A program made the translations under genes and the position numbers. A stretch of DNA of 64,000 nucleotides from Bacteroidales bacterium (GTDB taxonomy: Bacteria; Bacteroidota; Bacteroidia; Bacteroidales; Muribaculaceae), in assembly GCA_014800815.1 (NCBI GenBank), contig JAAVFI010000062.1, forward strand, positions 1 to 64,000, in the 5' to 3' direction. Of this stretch, positions 17,933 through 27,487 are shown in pieces. Under the pieces are notes generated by a model. It had not been told where the DNA came from, made no database searches, and was given only the letters and a program-made list of their open reading frames with translations. The stretch's first letter is position 1; every line of letters begins with the position of its first letter.

Positions 17933-19831
17933 ATGAAGACCACAAAACGTAATCCCTGGGCATGGATTCCGACCTTGTATTTTGCTCAAGGTCTGCCGTA
18001 CGTTGCCGTGATGACCATATCGGTGATCATGTACAAACGACTTGGAATTTCCAATACCGACATAGCGCTCTACACGGGCTGGCTTTACCTCCCGTGGGTC
18101 ATCAAACCCTTCTGGAGCCCCTTCGTGGACATCATCAAGACAAAACGTTGGTGGACTCTCACCATGCAATGGATTCTTGCCGTGGCGCTTGCCGGGATTG
18201 CGTTTACTATCCCGACGTCGCTTTTCTTCCAGCTGACGCTCGCGATATTCTGGTTGGTAGGATTTACCTCCGCGACCCACGATATCGCTGCCGACGGTTT
18301 CTATATGCTTGCCCTCACCGAGCATGAGCAGTCGCTCTATGTAGGTATTCGCTCGACCTTCTACCGCGTCGCCACTGTGGCCGGCCAAGGTCTGCTCGTG
18401 ATAGTCGCAGGTCTTATCGAAACCAACTCCGGCCTCACTCCGCTTTCTGTAGAAGTAAATGCCGACCCGCAGGTAGAATGGTCTGCCGCCGATATGACGG
18501 CCATAGCCTCCACCGAGGCCGACATGCAGGGTGAAATGCAGTTTATCACCCCCGTTCAGTCGCTCAATGTATCTACCAAGGCTCCCGAAGAAGTTACGGT
18601 AGATGTCAACGGCGAGGCAGTGTCCATGCCTTTCAAGGCTTACGCCGCCATGATGCGCGACTCCGTGAAGCACTCCAACGAGCGCAACGGATTCACCGCC
18701 GCAGAGGCTAAGACTGTAGCCAAGGCAGAAACCGCAAGTGCCAAGGTAGAAGGCCCCGGTGCTTTCACAACCTGGGTGAGAGATATGTTCGGAGAAGAGC
18801 GCGAACCGTACACCGAGCGCAACAACAATATTGCAATCGTAGGTCTGCGCCTCAACAAAAAACCGGCTCCCGGCGAGGAGATTGTACTCAACGTCACTCA
18901 TAAGTCGGGCGACCAGAGTATCAAACTCGAGCAGGCCGCTCTCTCTACCCGCTTCGTATTCAACGAAAACAACTGGGACCGCACCGCATGGCTCTACTAC
19001 GAAGTAGACCACAAACTGCAGAACAAGGTTTCGGCGAGCTTCGAAGGTGCATCAGGCAACATCCCCATGGCGTGGCTTACCGTATTTGCCGTACTCTCCG
19101 CTTTCTTCTTTATAGTAGCCGCTTATCACAGCTGGGCTCTCCCCCGCCCCGCCTCCGACGGTCTCAACGAAGCCGGCACAAGCGCGTCGAGCATCTTCAA
19201 GGAATTCTTCGAAACATTCCGCACATTCTTCCAGAAACCTCAGGTATGGGTTGCCGTGGCGTTCATGCTGCTCTACCGTCTGCCCGAGGCTCAGCTCGTT
19301 AAGCTCATCAATCCCTTCCTCCTCGACCCGATTGACAAGGGCGGCCTCGGTCTGACAACCGGTCAGGTTGGTCTCGTCTACGGTACAGTAGGTATCATCG
19401 GTCTTACTATCGGCGGTATCATCGGCGGTATTGTGGCAGCCAAAGGCGGTCTTAAGAAATGGCTCTGGCCCATGGCTTGGTCCATGTCGCTCACCTGCCT
19501 TACCTTTGTATATCTGAGCTACGCTTCGGCACCCTCGCTCCTTACTGTAAATATCTGCGTATTCATCGAGCAGTTCGGCTACGGCTTCGGTTTCACAGCC
19601 TATATGCTCTACCTCATTTACTTCTCCGAAGGCCGCCACAAGACAGCTCACTACGCTATCTGCACAGGCTTCATGGCTCTTGGCATGATGCTCCCGGGTA
19701 TGGCAGCCGGCTGGCTTCAGGAAACTATCGGTTACCGTCACTTCTTCATCTGGACAATGATTTGCTGCGCCGCTACTATCGGTGTATGCGCTTTCCTCAA
19801 AATCGACCCGAATTTCGGACGCAAAAAGTAA
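17933..19831 (+). CDS. ampG: AmpG-like muropeptide MFS transporter with periplasmic insert
   Basis: 632 residues. The fold is a major facilitator with about 12 membrane segments: five before residue 163, the sixth near 379-398, the rest after 440. It resembles AmpG permeases that import anhydro-muropeptides (NPWAWIPTLYFAQGLPY, WVIKPFWSP). Between segments 5 and 6, about 210 polar residues (165-378) are inserted, predicted periplasmic. This is longer than classical AmpG. It follows the SpoIID gene by 3 bases and precedes namZ by 4. Confidence 0.75.
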   Translation: MKTTKRNPWAWIPTLYFAQGLPYVAVMTISVIMYKRLGISNTDIALYTGWLYLPWVIKPFWSPFVDIIKTKRWWTLTMQWILAVALAGIAFTIPTSLFFQLTLAIFWLVGFTSATHDIAADGFYMLALTEHEQSLYVGIRSTFYRVATVAGQGLLVIVAGLIETNSGLTPLSVEVNADPQVEWSAADMTAIASTEADMQGEMQFITPVQSLNVSTKAPEEVTVDVNGEAVSMPFKAYAAMMRDSVKHSNERNGFTAAEAKTVAKAETASAKVEGPGAFTTWVRDMFGEEREPYTERNNNIAIVGLRLNKKPAPGEEIVLNVTHKSGDQSIKLEQAALSTRFVFNENNWDRTAWLYYEVDHKLQNKVSASFEGASGNIPMAWLTVFAVLSAFFFIVAAYHSWALPRPASDGLNEAGTSASSIFKEFFETFRTFFQKPQVWVAVAFMLLYRLPEAQLVKLINPFLLDPIDKGGLGLTTGQVGLVYGTVGIIGLTIGGIIGGIVAAKGGLKKWLWPMAWSMSLTCLTFVYLSYASAPSLLTVNICVFIEQFGYGFGFTAYMLYLIYFSEGRHKTAHYAICTGFMALGMMLPGMAAGWLQETIGYRHFFIWTMICCAATIGVCAFLKIDPNFGRKK

Positions 19832-19835
19832 AAGC

Positions 19836-21062
19836 ATGAAACGTATAGCAATAGCTCTCAGCATATTATTAGCCACAGCAGCCTATGCACAGGTGAAGCC
19901 CGGCGTGGAAGTTCTCCGCGACAACGGCTTCGCACAGTTGCAGGGCAAGCGTGTAGGCCTCATCACCAATCCGTCGGGCGTAGACAACCAACTCAAGTCG
20001 ACCGTCGACATCCTCGCGGAGGCTCCCGGAGTAAAACTCGTGGGACTCTACGCACCCGAACACGGAGTGCGCGGCGATGTGCACGCAGGTGACAATGTGG
20101 AAAATGCCGTAGACCCCGCAACGGGCGTCCCCGTCTACTCCATTTACGGCAAGACTCACAAGCCCACCCCTGAAATGCTCAAGGATGTAGACGTACTGCT
20201 CTACGACATTCAGGACAACGGCTGCCGCTCCTTTACCTTCATCTCTACAATGGGTAAGGCAATGGAAGCGTGTGCCGAACTCGGCAAGGAATTCATGGTC
20301 CTTGACCGTCCCAATCCTGTAGGCGGCAATAAAATCGAGGGTAACATCGTAGAGGATTCCTGCTTCTCATTTGTAAGCCAGTTTGCAATCCCCTATCTCT
20401 ACGGCCTCACCCCCGGCGAACTTGCCACATATCTCAACGAAGAAGGACTTCTCCCCGGCGGCAGGAAAGTACAGCTCAGCGTGGTGCCTATGGAAGGCTA
20501 CACCCGCGATATGGAGTTCCGCGAGACAGGCATGCCCTGGGTGCTCCCCTCGCCTCACATTCCCAACCCCGAGACCGCACTCTACTATCCGATGTCGGGT
20601 ATCTTGGGCGAACTCTACTGCATGTCGATAGGCGTGGGCTACACTCTGCCCTTCAAACTCTTCTGCGCCGAATGGATTGATGCCTCAGAACTCAGCAAGC
20701 GACTCAACGCCCGCAATATCCCGGGTCTGATGTTCCGCCCCATACACATCAAACCGTTCTACTCCACCGGCAAAGGCGAAAACCTCCAGGGTGTGGAAGC
20801 TTATGTGACCGACAAAGACGCCGCACCGCTTTCGCTCACCCAGTTCTATGTAATGGAAGAACTCGCCGACATGTATCCCGACAAGAAAGTGTTCGATCTC
20901 GCCGACAAATCGCGCTTCGGCATGTTCGACAAAGTGGTAGGTTCTAAAGAGATCCGCAAACGCTTCACCAAGGATTACAAGGTGGCTGATATCGAAGACT
21001 ACTGGAACAAAGATGTTGAGCCCTTCCGCGCAGCATCATCGAAATATTATCTGTATAAATAA
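19836..21062 (+). CDS. namZ: NamZ-type exo-beta-N-acetylmuramidase (DUF1343)
   Basis: 408 residues from ATG 19836 with a signal peptide (MKRIAIALSILLATAAYAQ). The DUF1343 signatures are clear: GKRVGLITNPSGVD, LYAPEHGVRGD, VLLYDIQDNGCRSFTF, VLDRPNPVGG and PHIPNPETA. Characterised NamZ enzymes release MurNAc from the non-reducing end of wall disaccharides in the periplasm, which would supply MurT. Start chosen because it gives a clean signal peptide four bases after the ampG stop. Confidence 0.88.
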   Translation: MKRIAIALSILLATAAYAQVKPGVEVLRDNGFAQLQGKRVGLITNPSGVDNQLKSTVDILAEAPGVKLVGLYAPEHGVRGDVHAGDNVENAVDPATGVPVYSIYGKTHKPTPEMLKDVDVLLYDIQDNGCRSFTFISTMGKAMEACAELGKEFMVLDRPNPVGGNKIEGNIVEDSCFSFVSQFAIPYLYGLTPGELATYLNEEGLLPGGRKVQLSVVPMEGYTRDMEFRETGMPWVLPSPHIPNPETALYYPMSGILGELYCMSIGVGYTLPFKLFCAEWIDASELSKRLNARNIPGLMFRPIHIKPFYSTGKGENLQGVEAYVTDKDAAPLSLTQFYVMEELADMYPDKKVFDLADKSRFGMFDKVVGSKEIRKRFTKDYKVADIEDYWNKDVEPFRAASSKYYLYK

Positions 21063-21092
21063 CATTACCCTCCCTCTCATCCTCACTGCAAT

Positions 21093-23900
21093 ATGGCATT
21101 CAAAGACCAAAGATACACAGAATTCGTAAACGCTATTAAACGCCATGTGGCACCTGAGCGCATCTATACCGATGCCCTCCGCTGTCTCGCATGGGGTACC
21201 GACGCCGGCTTCTACCGCATGTTGCCCCAAGTGATAGTACGCACTGCCAACGAAGAAGAAATGACCGCAGTGCTCGCTACGGCATCTCAGCTCGGGCTGC
21301 CCGTCACCTTCCGTGCGGCAGGCACCAGTCTCTCAGGCCAGGCTATCTCCGACTCGATACTTGTCGTCGCCGGTAAATTCTGGGACAAATACTCGATACT
21401 CGACGAGAAGGCTCTCACCATGACCCTCCAGCCCGGTATAATCGGAGCACGTGTAAGCGAGATACTGAAACCCTACGGACGTGTATTTTCGCCTGACCCC
21501 GCTTCCAAGAAGGCGGCTATGGTAGGCGGTATCGTTATCAATAACGCTTCGGGCATGAAGTGCGGCACACACGCCAACAGCGACCGTGTGATGCGCTCCG
21601 TCCGTATGATACTTGCCGACGGTACTGTTCTTGACACTGCCGACGATGCCTCGAAACGCGCTTTCGAAAAATCGCACCCTGAAGTTCTTGCAGAAATAGA
21701 ACTCATCCGCAAAGAAATAGCTGAAGACAAGGAGCTCACCGAACTCATCCGCCACAAATATTCTATCAAGAATGTGACGGGCCTCAACCTCTTGCCCTTC
21801 ATCCTCTTTACCGATCCCTTCGAGATTATGGCACACTGCCTCGTAGGCAGTGAGGGCACGCTTGCTTTCCTCAGCGAAATCACTATCAATACCGCTCCCG
21901 AAATGCCCTTCACGGCCTCGGCCATGGTGTACTTCGACGACCTTGCCGAAGCCTGCCGTGCCGTAGTGGCTATGCGTAAGCAGGCTCCCGTGCAGGCTTG
22001 CGAACTTCTCGACAAGAAGTCGCTCGCCTCTGTTCACGACACCACCGGCGAAGGCCTCACCGCCCTGCTCATCCAGACCGAGGCAGACTCGCAGGAGAAG
22101 CTCGACAAGCAGATTGCTGAGACTCTTGAGATTCTGAAGCAGTTCCGTCTGTTCAAGCCGGCGCACTTCTCCTCCGACCCCGCCGAAGTTGCAGCTTGGT
22201 GGCTTATGCGCTCGGGCGTGTTCCCCGCAGTAGGCGGCACGCGTCCGCTCGGCACGACAGCTCTCATCGAAGATATAGCATTCCACATCGACAATCTCCC
22301 CGAGGCTACTGTCGAAATGGCGAAACTCATCGAAGACTGCGGCTACAACGATGCCTGCATCTACGGCCATGCGCTCGAAGGCAACTACCACTTCGTCATA
22401 GCGCAGTCGTTCGACACCGAGGAAGAAATTGCGAAGTACCGCAACCTCATGAATAAAATCGAGGAGCTTGTGGTTGACCGCTACGACGGCTCTCTGAAAG
22501 CCGAACACGGTACAGGCCGCAATATGGCACCCTTCGTGAAAAAGGAATGGGGCGAGAAGGCCTGGAGCATGATGAAACGCCTCAAAAATGCCTTTGACCC
22601 GAAAGGCATTCTCAACCCCGGCGTAATCTTCAACGACGACCCCGAGTGCTTCATCCGCAACATGAAGCCGCTGCCACTTACTGACCCCGTGGTCAACAAG
22701 TGTATCGAGTGCGGTTTCTGCGAACCCAACTGTGTGAGCTGCGGCCTCACCCTCTCGGCACGCCAGCGTATCATAGTGCAGCGCGAGATATCGCGACTTG
22801 AAAAGACCGGTGAAGACCCCGAACGCGTAAAAGAACTCCGCAAGGGATTCCAATATCTCGGCAACGAGACATGCGCAGGCGACGGCTTGTGCAGCACATC
22901 TTGCCCGATGTCTATCAATACGGGCGAAATGGTGCACCATATCCGCGAGAAACTTCTCTCTCCCGGAGCCAAGAAACTCGGCAAATGGGCTGCAGATCAT
23001 CTCGCAGGCGTATCGTCGGGTCTCCGACTTATGCTCAATGCCGCCGATCTCGGTCACGGCATCTTAGGAAATGCAGGCGTGAGTGCTACGGGAAAGGCAC
23101 TGCACAAGTTAGGCGTTCCTCTGTGGACTCCCTCGCTGCCCGTTGGCTTCAATCCTCGCAAGACTATTAATGCGGCTCAACAGGAATCGGCTCGCAAAGT
23201 CGTATATTTCCCCTCGTGCATCAACCGCGCTATGGGTCCGAGCGAAGAAGCCGGCAAGGAAGTGCGTCCGCTTGCAGAGGTATTCGTAAAACTTTGCAAG
23301 AAAGCAGGTTTTGAAGTCATCTTCCCCAAGAATATCGACGGTCTCTGCTGCGGTATGATATGGGAAAGCAAGGGTATGCCCGACATTGCCGACGAAAAGA
23401 CCGCACAGCTCGAGGCTGCGCTCGCCGAGGCTTCGGAGAATGGCCGTTATCCCGTGGTATGCGACCAGAGCCCCTGTCTCCACCGCATGCGCGACCACTT
23501 CAAGAGCCTCCCCGTGTATGAATGTGTGGAATTTATCCACGACTTCCTTGCACCTCATCTCAAATTCCACCGTCACGATACTCCGATAGCGGTTCACGTA
23601 ACCTGTTCGAGCCGCCGCATGGGACTCAACGAGAAGATTGTGGCAATGGCACAGAAGTGCTCGTCGAATGTTCTTGTTCCCGCCGAAGTAGGTTGCTGCG
23701 GTTTTGCAGGCGACAAGGGATTCACTCATCCCGAACTGAATGCGTGGGGTCTGAGAAAGCTCAAGCCTCAACTCGAAGCCGCCGGCATCAAATACGGTTA
23801 CTCCAACTCGCGCACATGCGAGATAGGTCTGACCACAAACGGCGGAATCCCCTACAAATCTCTGGTATATCTTGTGGATGAATGTACCACGGCAAAATAA
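21093..23900 (+). CDS. FAD/Fe-S D-lactate-type dehydrogenase
   Basis: 935 residues. The order of domains is FAD-binding type 4 (about 35-180, with FRAAGTSLSGQAISD), FAD-oxidase C-terminal (about 220-490), a 4Fe-4S ferredoxin segment (CIECGFCEPNCVSC and CAGDGLCSTSCPM), and a C-terminal CCG region (GLCCGMIWESKG, GCCGFAGDKG). This is the architecture of fused GlcD/GlcF-like or Dld-II D-lactate dehydrogenases that pass electrons to the respiratory chain. MurQ downstream releases D-lactate, so D-lactate is the likely substrate; glycolate or D-2-hydroxyglutarate cannot be excluded. Confidence 0.8.
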   Translation: MAFKDQRYTEFVNAIKRHVAPERIYTDALRCLAWGTDAGFYRMLPQVIVRTANEEEMTAVLATASQLGLPVTFRAAGTSLSGQAISDSILVVAGKFWDKYSILDEKALTMTLQPGIIGARVSEILKPYGRVFSPDPASKKAAMVGGIVINNASGMKCGTHANSDRVMRSVRMILADGTVLDTADDASKRAFEKSHPEVLAEIELIRKEIAEDKELTELIRHKYSIKNVTGLNLLPFILFTDPFEIMAHCLVGSEGTLAFLSEITINTAPEMPFTASAMVYFDDLAEACRAVVAMRKQAPVQACELLDKKSLASVHDTTGEGLTALLIQTEADSQEKLDKQIAETLEILKQFRLFKPAHFSSDPAEVAAWWLMRSGVFPAVGGTRPLGTTALIEDIAFHIDNLPEATVEMAKLIEDCGYNDACIYGHALEGNYHFVIAQSFDTEEEIAKYRNLMNKIEELVVDRYDGSLKAEHGTGRNMAPFVKKEWGEKAWSMMKRLKNAFDPKGILNPGVIFNDDPECFIRNMKPLPLTDPVVNKCIECGFCEPNCVSCGLTLSARQRIIVQREISRLEKTGEDPERVKELRKGFQYLGNETCAGDGLCSTSCPMSINTGEMVHHIREKLLSPGAKKLGKWAADHLAGVSSGLRLMLNAADLGHGILGNAGVSATGKALHKLGVPLWTPSLPVGFNPRKTINAAQQESARKVVYFPSCINRAMGPSEEAGKEVRPLAEVFVKLCKKAGFEVIFPKNIDGLCCGMIWESKGMPDIADEKTAQLEAALAEASENGRYPVVCDQSPCLHRMRDHFKSLPVYECVEFIHDFLAPHLKFHRHDTPIAVHVTCSSRRMGLNEKIVAMAQKCSSNVLVPAEVGCCGFAGDKGFTHPELNAWGLRKLKPQLEAAGIKYGYSNSRTCEIGLTTNGGIPYKSLVYLVDECTTAK

Positions 23901-23945
23901 TAACCGACTCCACTACTTCCAATCATTATCACTCAACCATTCATC

Positions 23946-25136
23946 ATGTCAAATACACAAGCTGCCACCAAACAACCCAAGAAACGACTGCTTGCGCTTG
24001 ATATACTGCGAGGTATAACCGTCGCGGGGATGATACTCGTAAATAATCCCGGCTCGTGGGGCAAAATCTATGCCCCGCTCAGCCATGCTCAGTGGAACGG
24101 CCTTACGCCTACCGATCTGGTATTTCCGTTCTTCATGTTCATCATGGGTATCTCCACCTACTTCTCGCTCCGCAAATACGATTATAAACTCACGGGCGAA
24201 TGCTTCAAGAAGATTGTGAAGCGTACGGTGCTGATCTATTTCATAGGTCTGTTCCTTGCATGGTTCGGCCTCTTCCTGCGCGGAGCCCTCTCCGACAAGA
24301 CTCTCTATGAGGCGGCGTTTACCTTCGACCATATACGTATGTTAGGTGTACTCCCGCGCCTCGCCCTGTGCTACGGGTTCGGCTCTGTCATTGCCCTGCT
24401 CATCCCCAAGCGTGCACTTCCGTGGACTATTTTCGGCATGCTCGCGGTTTACACCGTAATACTGCTGTTGGGCAACGGATATACTTTCGCCGATACCAAC
24501 GTGATATATATTGTGGACAACGCAGTGTTCGGCCCCAACCACCTCTATACCGATTTTGTCGACGGTCAGCGTCTTCATCTCGACCCCGAAGGTCTTGTGA
24601 GCACACTCCCCTCGATAGCTCATATGCTTATCGGTTTCTTCTGCGGCGGCCTTATAATGTCGACAAAAGACAATAATCTGCGCATCAACAAGCTGTTTAT
24701 CGTCGGAACTATCCTCACATTCACGGGCTTCCTTCTGAGCTACGGCTTGCCTCTGAACAAGAAAATCTGGTCGCCCACTTTCGTACTGACCACCTGCGGT
24801 CTCGCATCGAGTTTCCTCGGATTACTCATCTGGATAATCGACATCAAAGGCTACAAACGCTGGACAACATTCTTCGAAGTATTCGGCGTCAATCCCCTCT
24901 TCCTCTTCTGCGCATCAGGTGTATTCGCCAACATTTTCGGCTCCTTACGCCTGCCGTGGAGCGCTGCTGAAAGCGGCACAATTACTCTGAAAAATCTTAT
25001 CTATCAAGAGGCACTCATCCCTCTTTGCGGCGGCGACGCCACTATGGCATCGTGTTTTTTCGCAATATTCTTTGTATTGTTCAACTGGGTATTAGGTTAC
25101 TTCCTCTATCGTAAAAAAATCTACATCAAGATATGA
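23946..25136 (+). CDS. murT: MurT-like inner-membrane MurNAc transporter (DUF5009)
   Basis: 396 residues with about ten membrane segments. The start (LALDILRGITVAGMILVNNPGSWG) and HAQWNGLTPTDLVFPFFMFIMG are hallmarks of the NagX/DUF5009 family, related to heparan-glucosaminide acetyltransferases. In Tannerella a member next to murK and murQ imports MurNAc. The same three-gene order here, with a 4-base overlap into murK, supports MurT. An acetyltransferase role is the alternative. Confidence 0.82.
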   Translation: MSNTQAATKQPKKRLLALDILRGITVAGMILVNNPGSWGKIYAPLSHAQWNGLTPTDLVFPFFMFIMGISTYFSLRKYDYKLTGECFKKIVKRTVLIYFIGLFLAWFGLFLRGALSDKTLYEAAFTFDHIRMLGVLPRLALCYGFGSVIALLIPKRALPWTIFGMLAVYTVILLLGNGYTFADTNVIYIVDNAVFGPNHLYTDFVDGQRLHLDPEGLVSTLPSIAHMLIGFFCGGLIMSTKDNNLRINKLFIVGTILTFTGFLLSYGLPLNKKIWSPTFVLTTCGLASSFLGLLIWIIDIKGYKRWTTFFEVFGVNPLFLFCASGVFANIFGSLRLPWSAAESGTITLKNLIYQEALIPLCGGDATMASCFFAIFFVLFNWVLGYFLYRKKIYIKI

Positions 25137-25978
25137 AACTTATAGCAGATTGCGGTAGCACCAAGATTGACTGGTGCGCCCTTAACGACGGCAAAGTCAC
25201 AAAACAAGTATTCACTCTCGGCATGAATGCCGTGATGCTTACAGAAGAAGAGATTCGCCAGCGTATCTCCGAACAGCTTATCCCCGAACTCGGTGAGTTG
25301 GCCGGGAAAATTACCGAAGTATATTTCTACGGTGCAGGTTGCATCTCGGCAGAAGTTTGCGGCAACGTAGCCCGCGCTCTCCGTGCCAACCTCCCTGCGG
25401 CAACGACTGTGGAAGTGTACACCGACCTCCTTGCAGCAGCGCGCGCACTGTGCGGACGCACTCCCGGCATCGCCTGCATCATGGGTACCGGCTCGAACTC
25501 CTGTCTCTACGACGGTGAGGCTATCGCCTCGAACGTATCGCCCCTCGGCTTCATCCTCGGCGACGAAGGCAGTGGTGCCGTGCTCGGCAAACTCTTCCTC
25601 GGCGACGTGCTCAAGAAGCAGCTCCCGGCAGAAATTTGTGCCAAGTTCCTCGATGAGTACGACCTCAACCTCCTCACTATCATTCAGCGCGTGTACCGCG
25701 AACCTCAGGCAAACCGCTTCCTCGCTTCGGTGACACCGTTCCTCAGCAAGAACATCAATGTTCCCGAAATCCACGCTCTCGTACTCAACGCTTTCAGAGC
25801 GTTCTTCCGCCGCAACATCAAGCAGTACACCGCTTACGAGAAGCATACCGTAAACTTCATTGGCTCAATCGCTTACTACTTCGAAGACGTGCTCAACGAA
25901 GCGGCAGCGGCAGAAGGCTGCAAAGTGGGCAAAATTGTAAAGAGCCCGATGGAAGGTCTTATTGAATTTCACTCTTAA
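25133..25978 (+). CDS. murK: N-acetylmuramic acid kinase MurK
   Basis: 281 residues of the BadF/BcrA ATPase (N-acetylglucosamine kinase-like) family. Seen are the phosphate-1 loop DCGSTKIDW at residues 5-13, FYGAGC, the phosphate-2 region IMGTGSNSCLYDG and the GDEGSGAVLG adenosine motif. It phosphorylates imported MurNAc to MurNAc-6-phosphate in the cytoplasm. It overlaps murT by 4 bases and precedes murQ by 19. Confidence 0.88.
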   Translation: MKLIADCGSTKIDWCALNDGKVTKQVFTLGMNAVMLTEEEIRQRISEQLIPELGELAGKITEVYFYGAGCISAEVCGNVARALRANLPAATTVEVYTDLLAAARALCGRTPGIACIMGTGSNSCLYDGEAIASNVSPLGFILGDEGSGAVLGKLFLGDVLKKQLPAEICAKFLDEYDLNLLTIIQRVYREPQANRFLASVTPFLSKNINVPEIHALVLNAFRAFFRRNIKQYTAYEKHTVNFIGSIAYYFEDVLNEAAAAEGCKVGKIVKSPMEGLIEFHS

Positions 25979-25997
25979 TTATCTATAATACATCACA

Positions 25998-26822
25998 ATG
26001 GCTTTTGTAAAAATCAGCGAACAACCGTCGCTCTACAACGACCTTGAAAAAAAATCAGTAGGAGAAATCCTCCACGACATCAATAATGAGGACAAGAAAG
26101 TAGCCCTCGCAGTAGAAAAAGCTCTCCCCGCTATCGAAAAACTCGTAAGCGAAATCGTACCACGCATGAAGCGCGGCGGCCGTATCTTCTACATGGGTGC
26201 AGGTACTTCAGGCCGTCTCGGCGTGCTCGACGCTTCTGAAATTCCTCCCACATTCGGCATGGAGCCCACTTGGGTTATCGGTCTTATCGCAGGTGGCGAT
26301 ACCGCCCTCCGCAACCCGGTTGAAAACGCCGAAGACGACACCCTCCAGGGCTGGCGCGACCTCGAGAAGTTCGATATCAACGACAAAGACACCGTTATCG
26401 GTATCGCCGCTTCGGGTACTACACCCTACGTAATCGGTGCCCTCAATGAATGCCGCAAGCACGGTATCCTCACCGCTGCTATCACCTCAAACCCCGACGC
26501 TCCTATCTCGGAAGCAGCAGATATCGCTATCGAGATGATTGTAGGTCCGGAGTACGTTACCGGCAGCTCGCGTATGAAGAGCGGTACAGGTCAGAAGATG
26601 ATCTGCAACATGATTACTACCGCCACCATGATTCAGATGGGTCGTGTGAAGGGCAACAAAATGGTAAACATGCAGCTCTCTAACGCCAAACTCGTTGACC
26701 GTGGCACACGCATGATAGTGGAAGAACTCAGCCTTCCCTACGACGACGCCAAGCGCCTTCTGCTCATGCACGGCTCTGTAAAGAAAGCCGTAGATGCTTA
26801 CCGTGGTCTCGAAAACGAATAA
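25998..26822 (+). CDS. murQ: MurNAc-6-phosphate etherase MurQ
   Basis: 274 residues, an SIS-fold enzyme. GAGTSGRLGVLDASEIPPTFG (near residues 66-86) holds the sugar-phosphate site, and PEYVTGSSRMKSGTGQK is equally diagnostic. It cleaves the lactyl ether of MurNAc-6-P to give GlcNAc-6-P and D-lactate. The stop shares a base with the next start, so the esterase gene is coupled. This step links the pathway to the dehydrogenase encoded at 21093. Confidence 0.96.
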   Translation: MAFVKISEQPSLYNDLEKKSVGEILHDINNEDKKVALAVEKALPAIEKLVSEIVPRMKRGGRIFYMGAGTSGRLGVLDASEIPPTFGMEPTWVIGLIAGGDTALRNPVENAEDDTLQGWRDLEKFDINDKDTVIGIAASGTTPYVIGALNECRKHGILTAAITSNPDAPISEAADIAIEMIVGPEYVTGSSRMKSGTGQKMICNMITTATMIQMGRVKGNKMVNMQLSNAKLVDRGTRMIVEELSLPYDDAKRLLLMHGSVKKAVDAYRGLENE

Positions 26823-27484
26823 TGAAAAAGATTTCCAAGATAATGCTTGCCGCCGCTTTTGCGGCGGCAGCTTTTACTTCCGAGGCACGCGAGATGACAG
26901 AGTTCTACTATCAGCGTGCTTCTCTTTTCGAACAGCTTCCCGTCGACAGCACTGCCGTGGTATTCCTCGGCAACAGCCTTACCAACGGCTGTGAGTGGCA
27001 CGAGTTGCTCGGCATGCCTAATGCTATCAACCGCGGTATCAGCGGCGACATAGCCGAAGGTATCGACCTGCGTCTCGACCGTGTGATTGCGGGGCATCCC
27101 GCAAAAATCTTCTTTCTCTGCGGAGTGAACGATGTAAGCCATGACCTTACCGCCGACTCCATTGCCTCGGCAGTGGGCGCCATAGCGCAGAAAATTCGTA
27201 CGGAGACTCCTCAGACCAAGCTCTACGTTCAGTCGCTGCTCCCCATCAACAACAGCTTCAACCGCTACAAGAAGCTCGCAGGCAAGGAGCAGACGATACG
27301 CGACATCAATACTCTGCTCAAACCTATGGTAGAGGAAATGGGCGCGACGTGGATAGACCTCTATCCCCACTTTGCCGACGAAGACGGTAATCTGCGCAAA
27401 GAGATTACCAACGACGGACTTCACCTTCTCGGCGACGGATACCTTATCTGGCGCGAACAGCTTATACCCTACCTCGCAGAATAA
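26822..27484 (+). CDS. Secreted SGNH/GDSL hydrolase
   Basis: 220 residues with a signal peptide (about 1-22). Catalytic blocks are visible: block I FLGNSLTNGCEW (nucleophile Ser), block III GVNDVSHDL, and block V DGLHLLGDGY (Asp and His). The family includes acetylesterases that strip O-acetyl groups from sugars. At the end of the wall-recycling operon, de-O-acetylation of wall saccharides is a reasonable role, though inferred. Three bases separate it from the helicase. Confidence 0.8.
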   Translation: MKKISKIMLAAAFAAAAFTSEAREMTEFYYQRASLFEQLPVDSTAVVFLGNSLTNGCEWHELLGMPNAINRGISGDIAEGIDLRLDRVIAGHPAKIFFLCGVNDVSHDLTADSIASAVGAIAQKIRTETPQTKLYVQSLLPINNSFNRYKKLAGKEQTIRDINTLLKPMVEEMGATWIDLYPHFADEDGNLRKEITNDGLHLLGDGYLIWREQLIPYLAE

Positions 27485-27487
27485 TAA

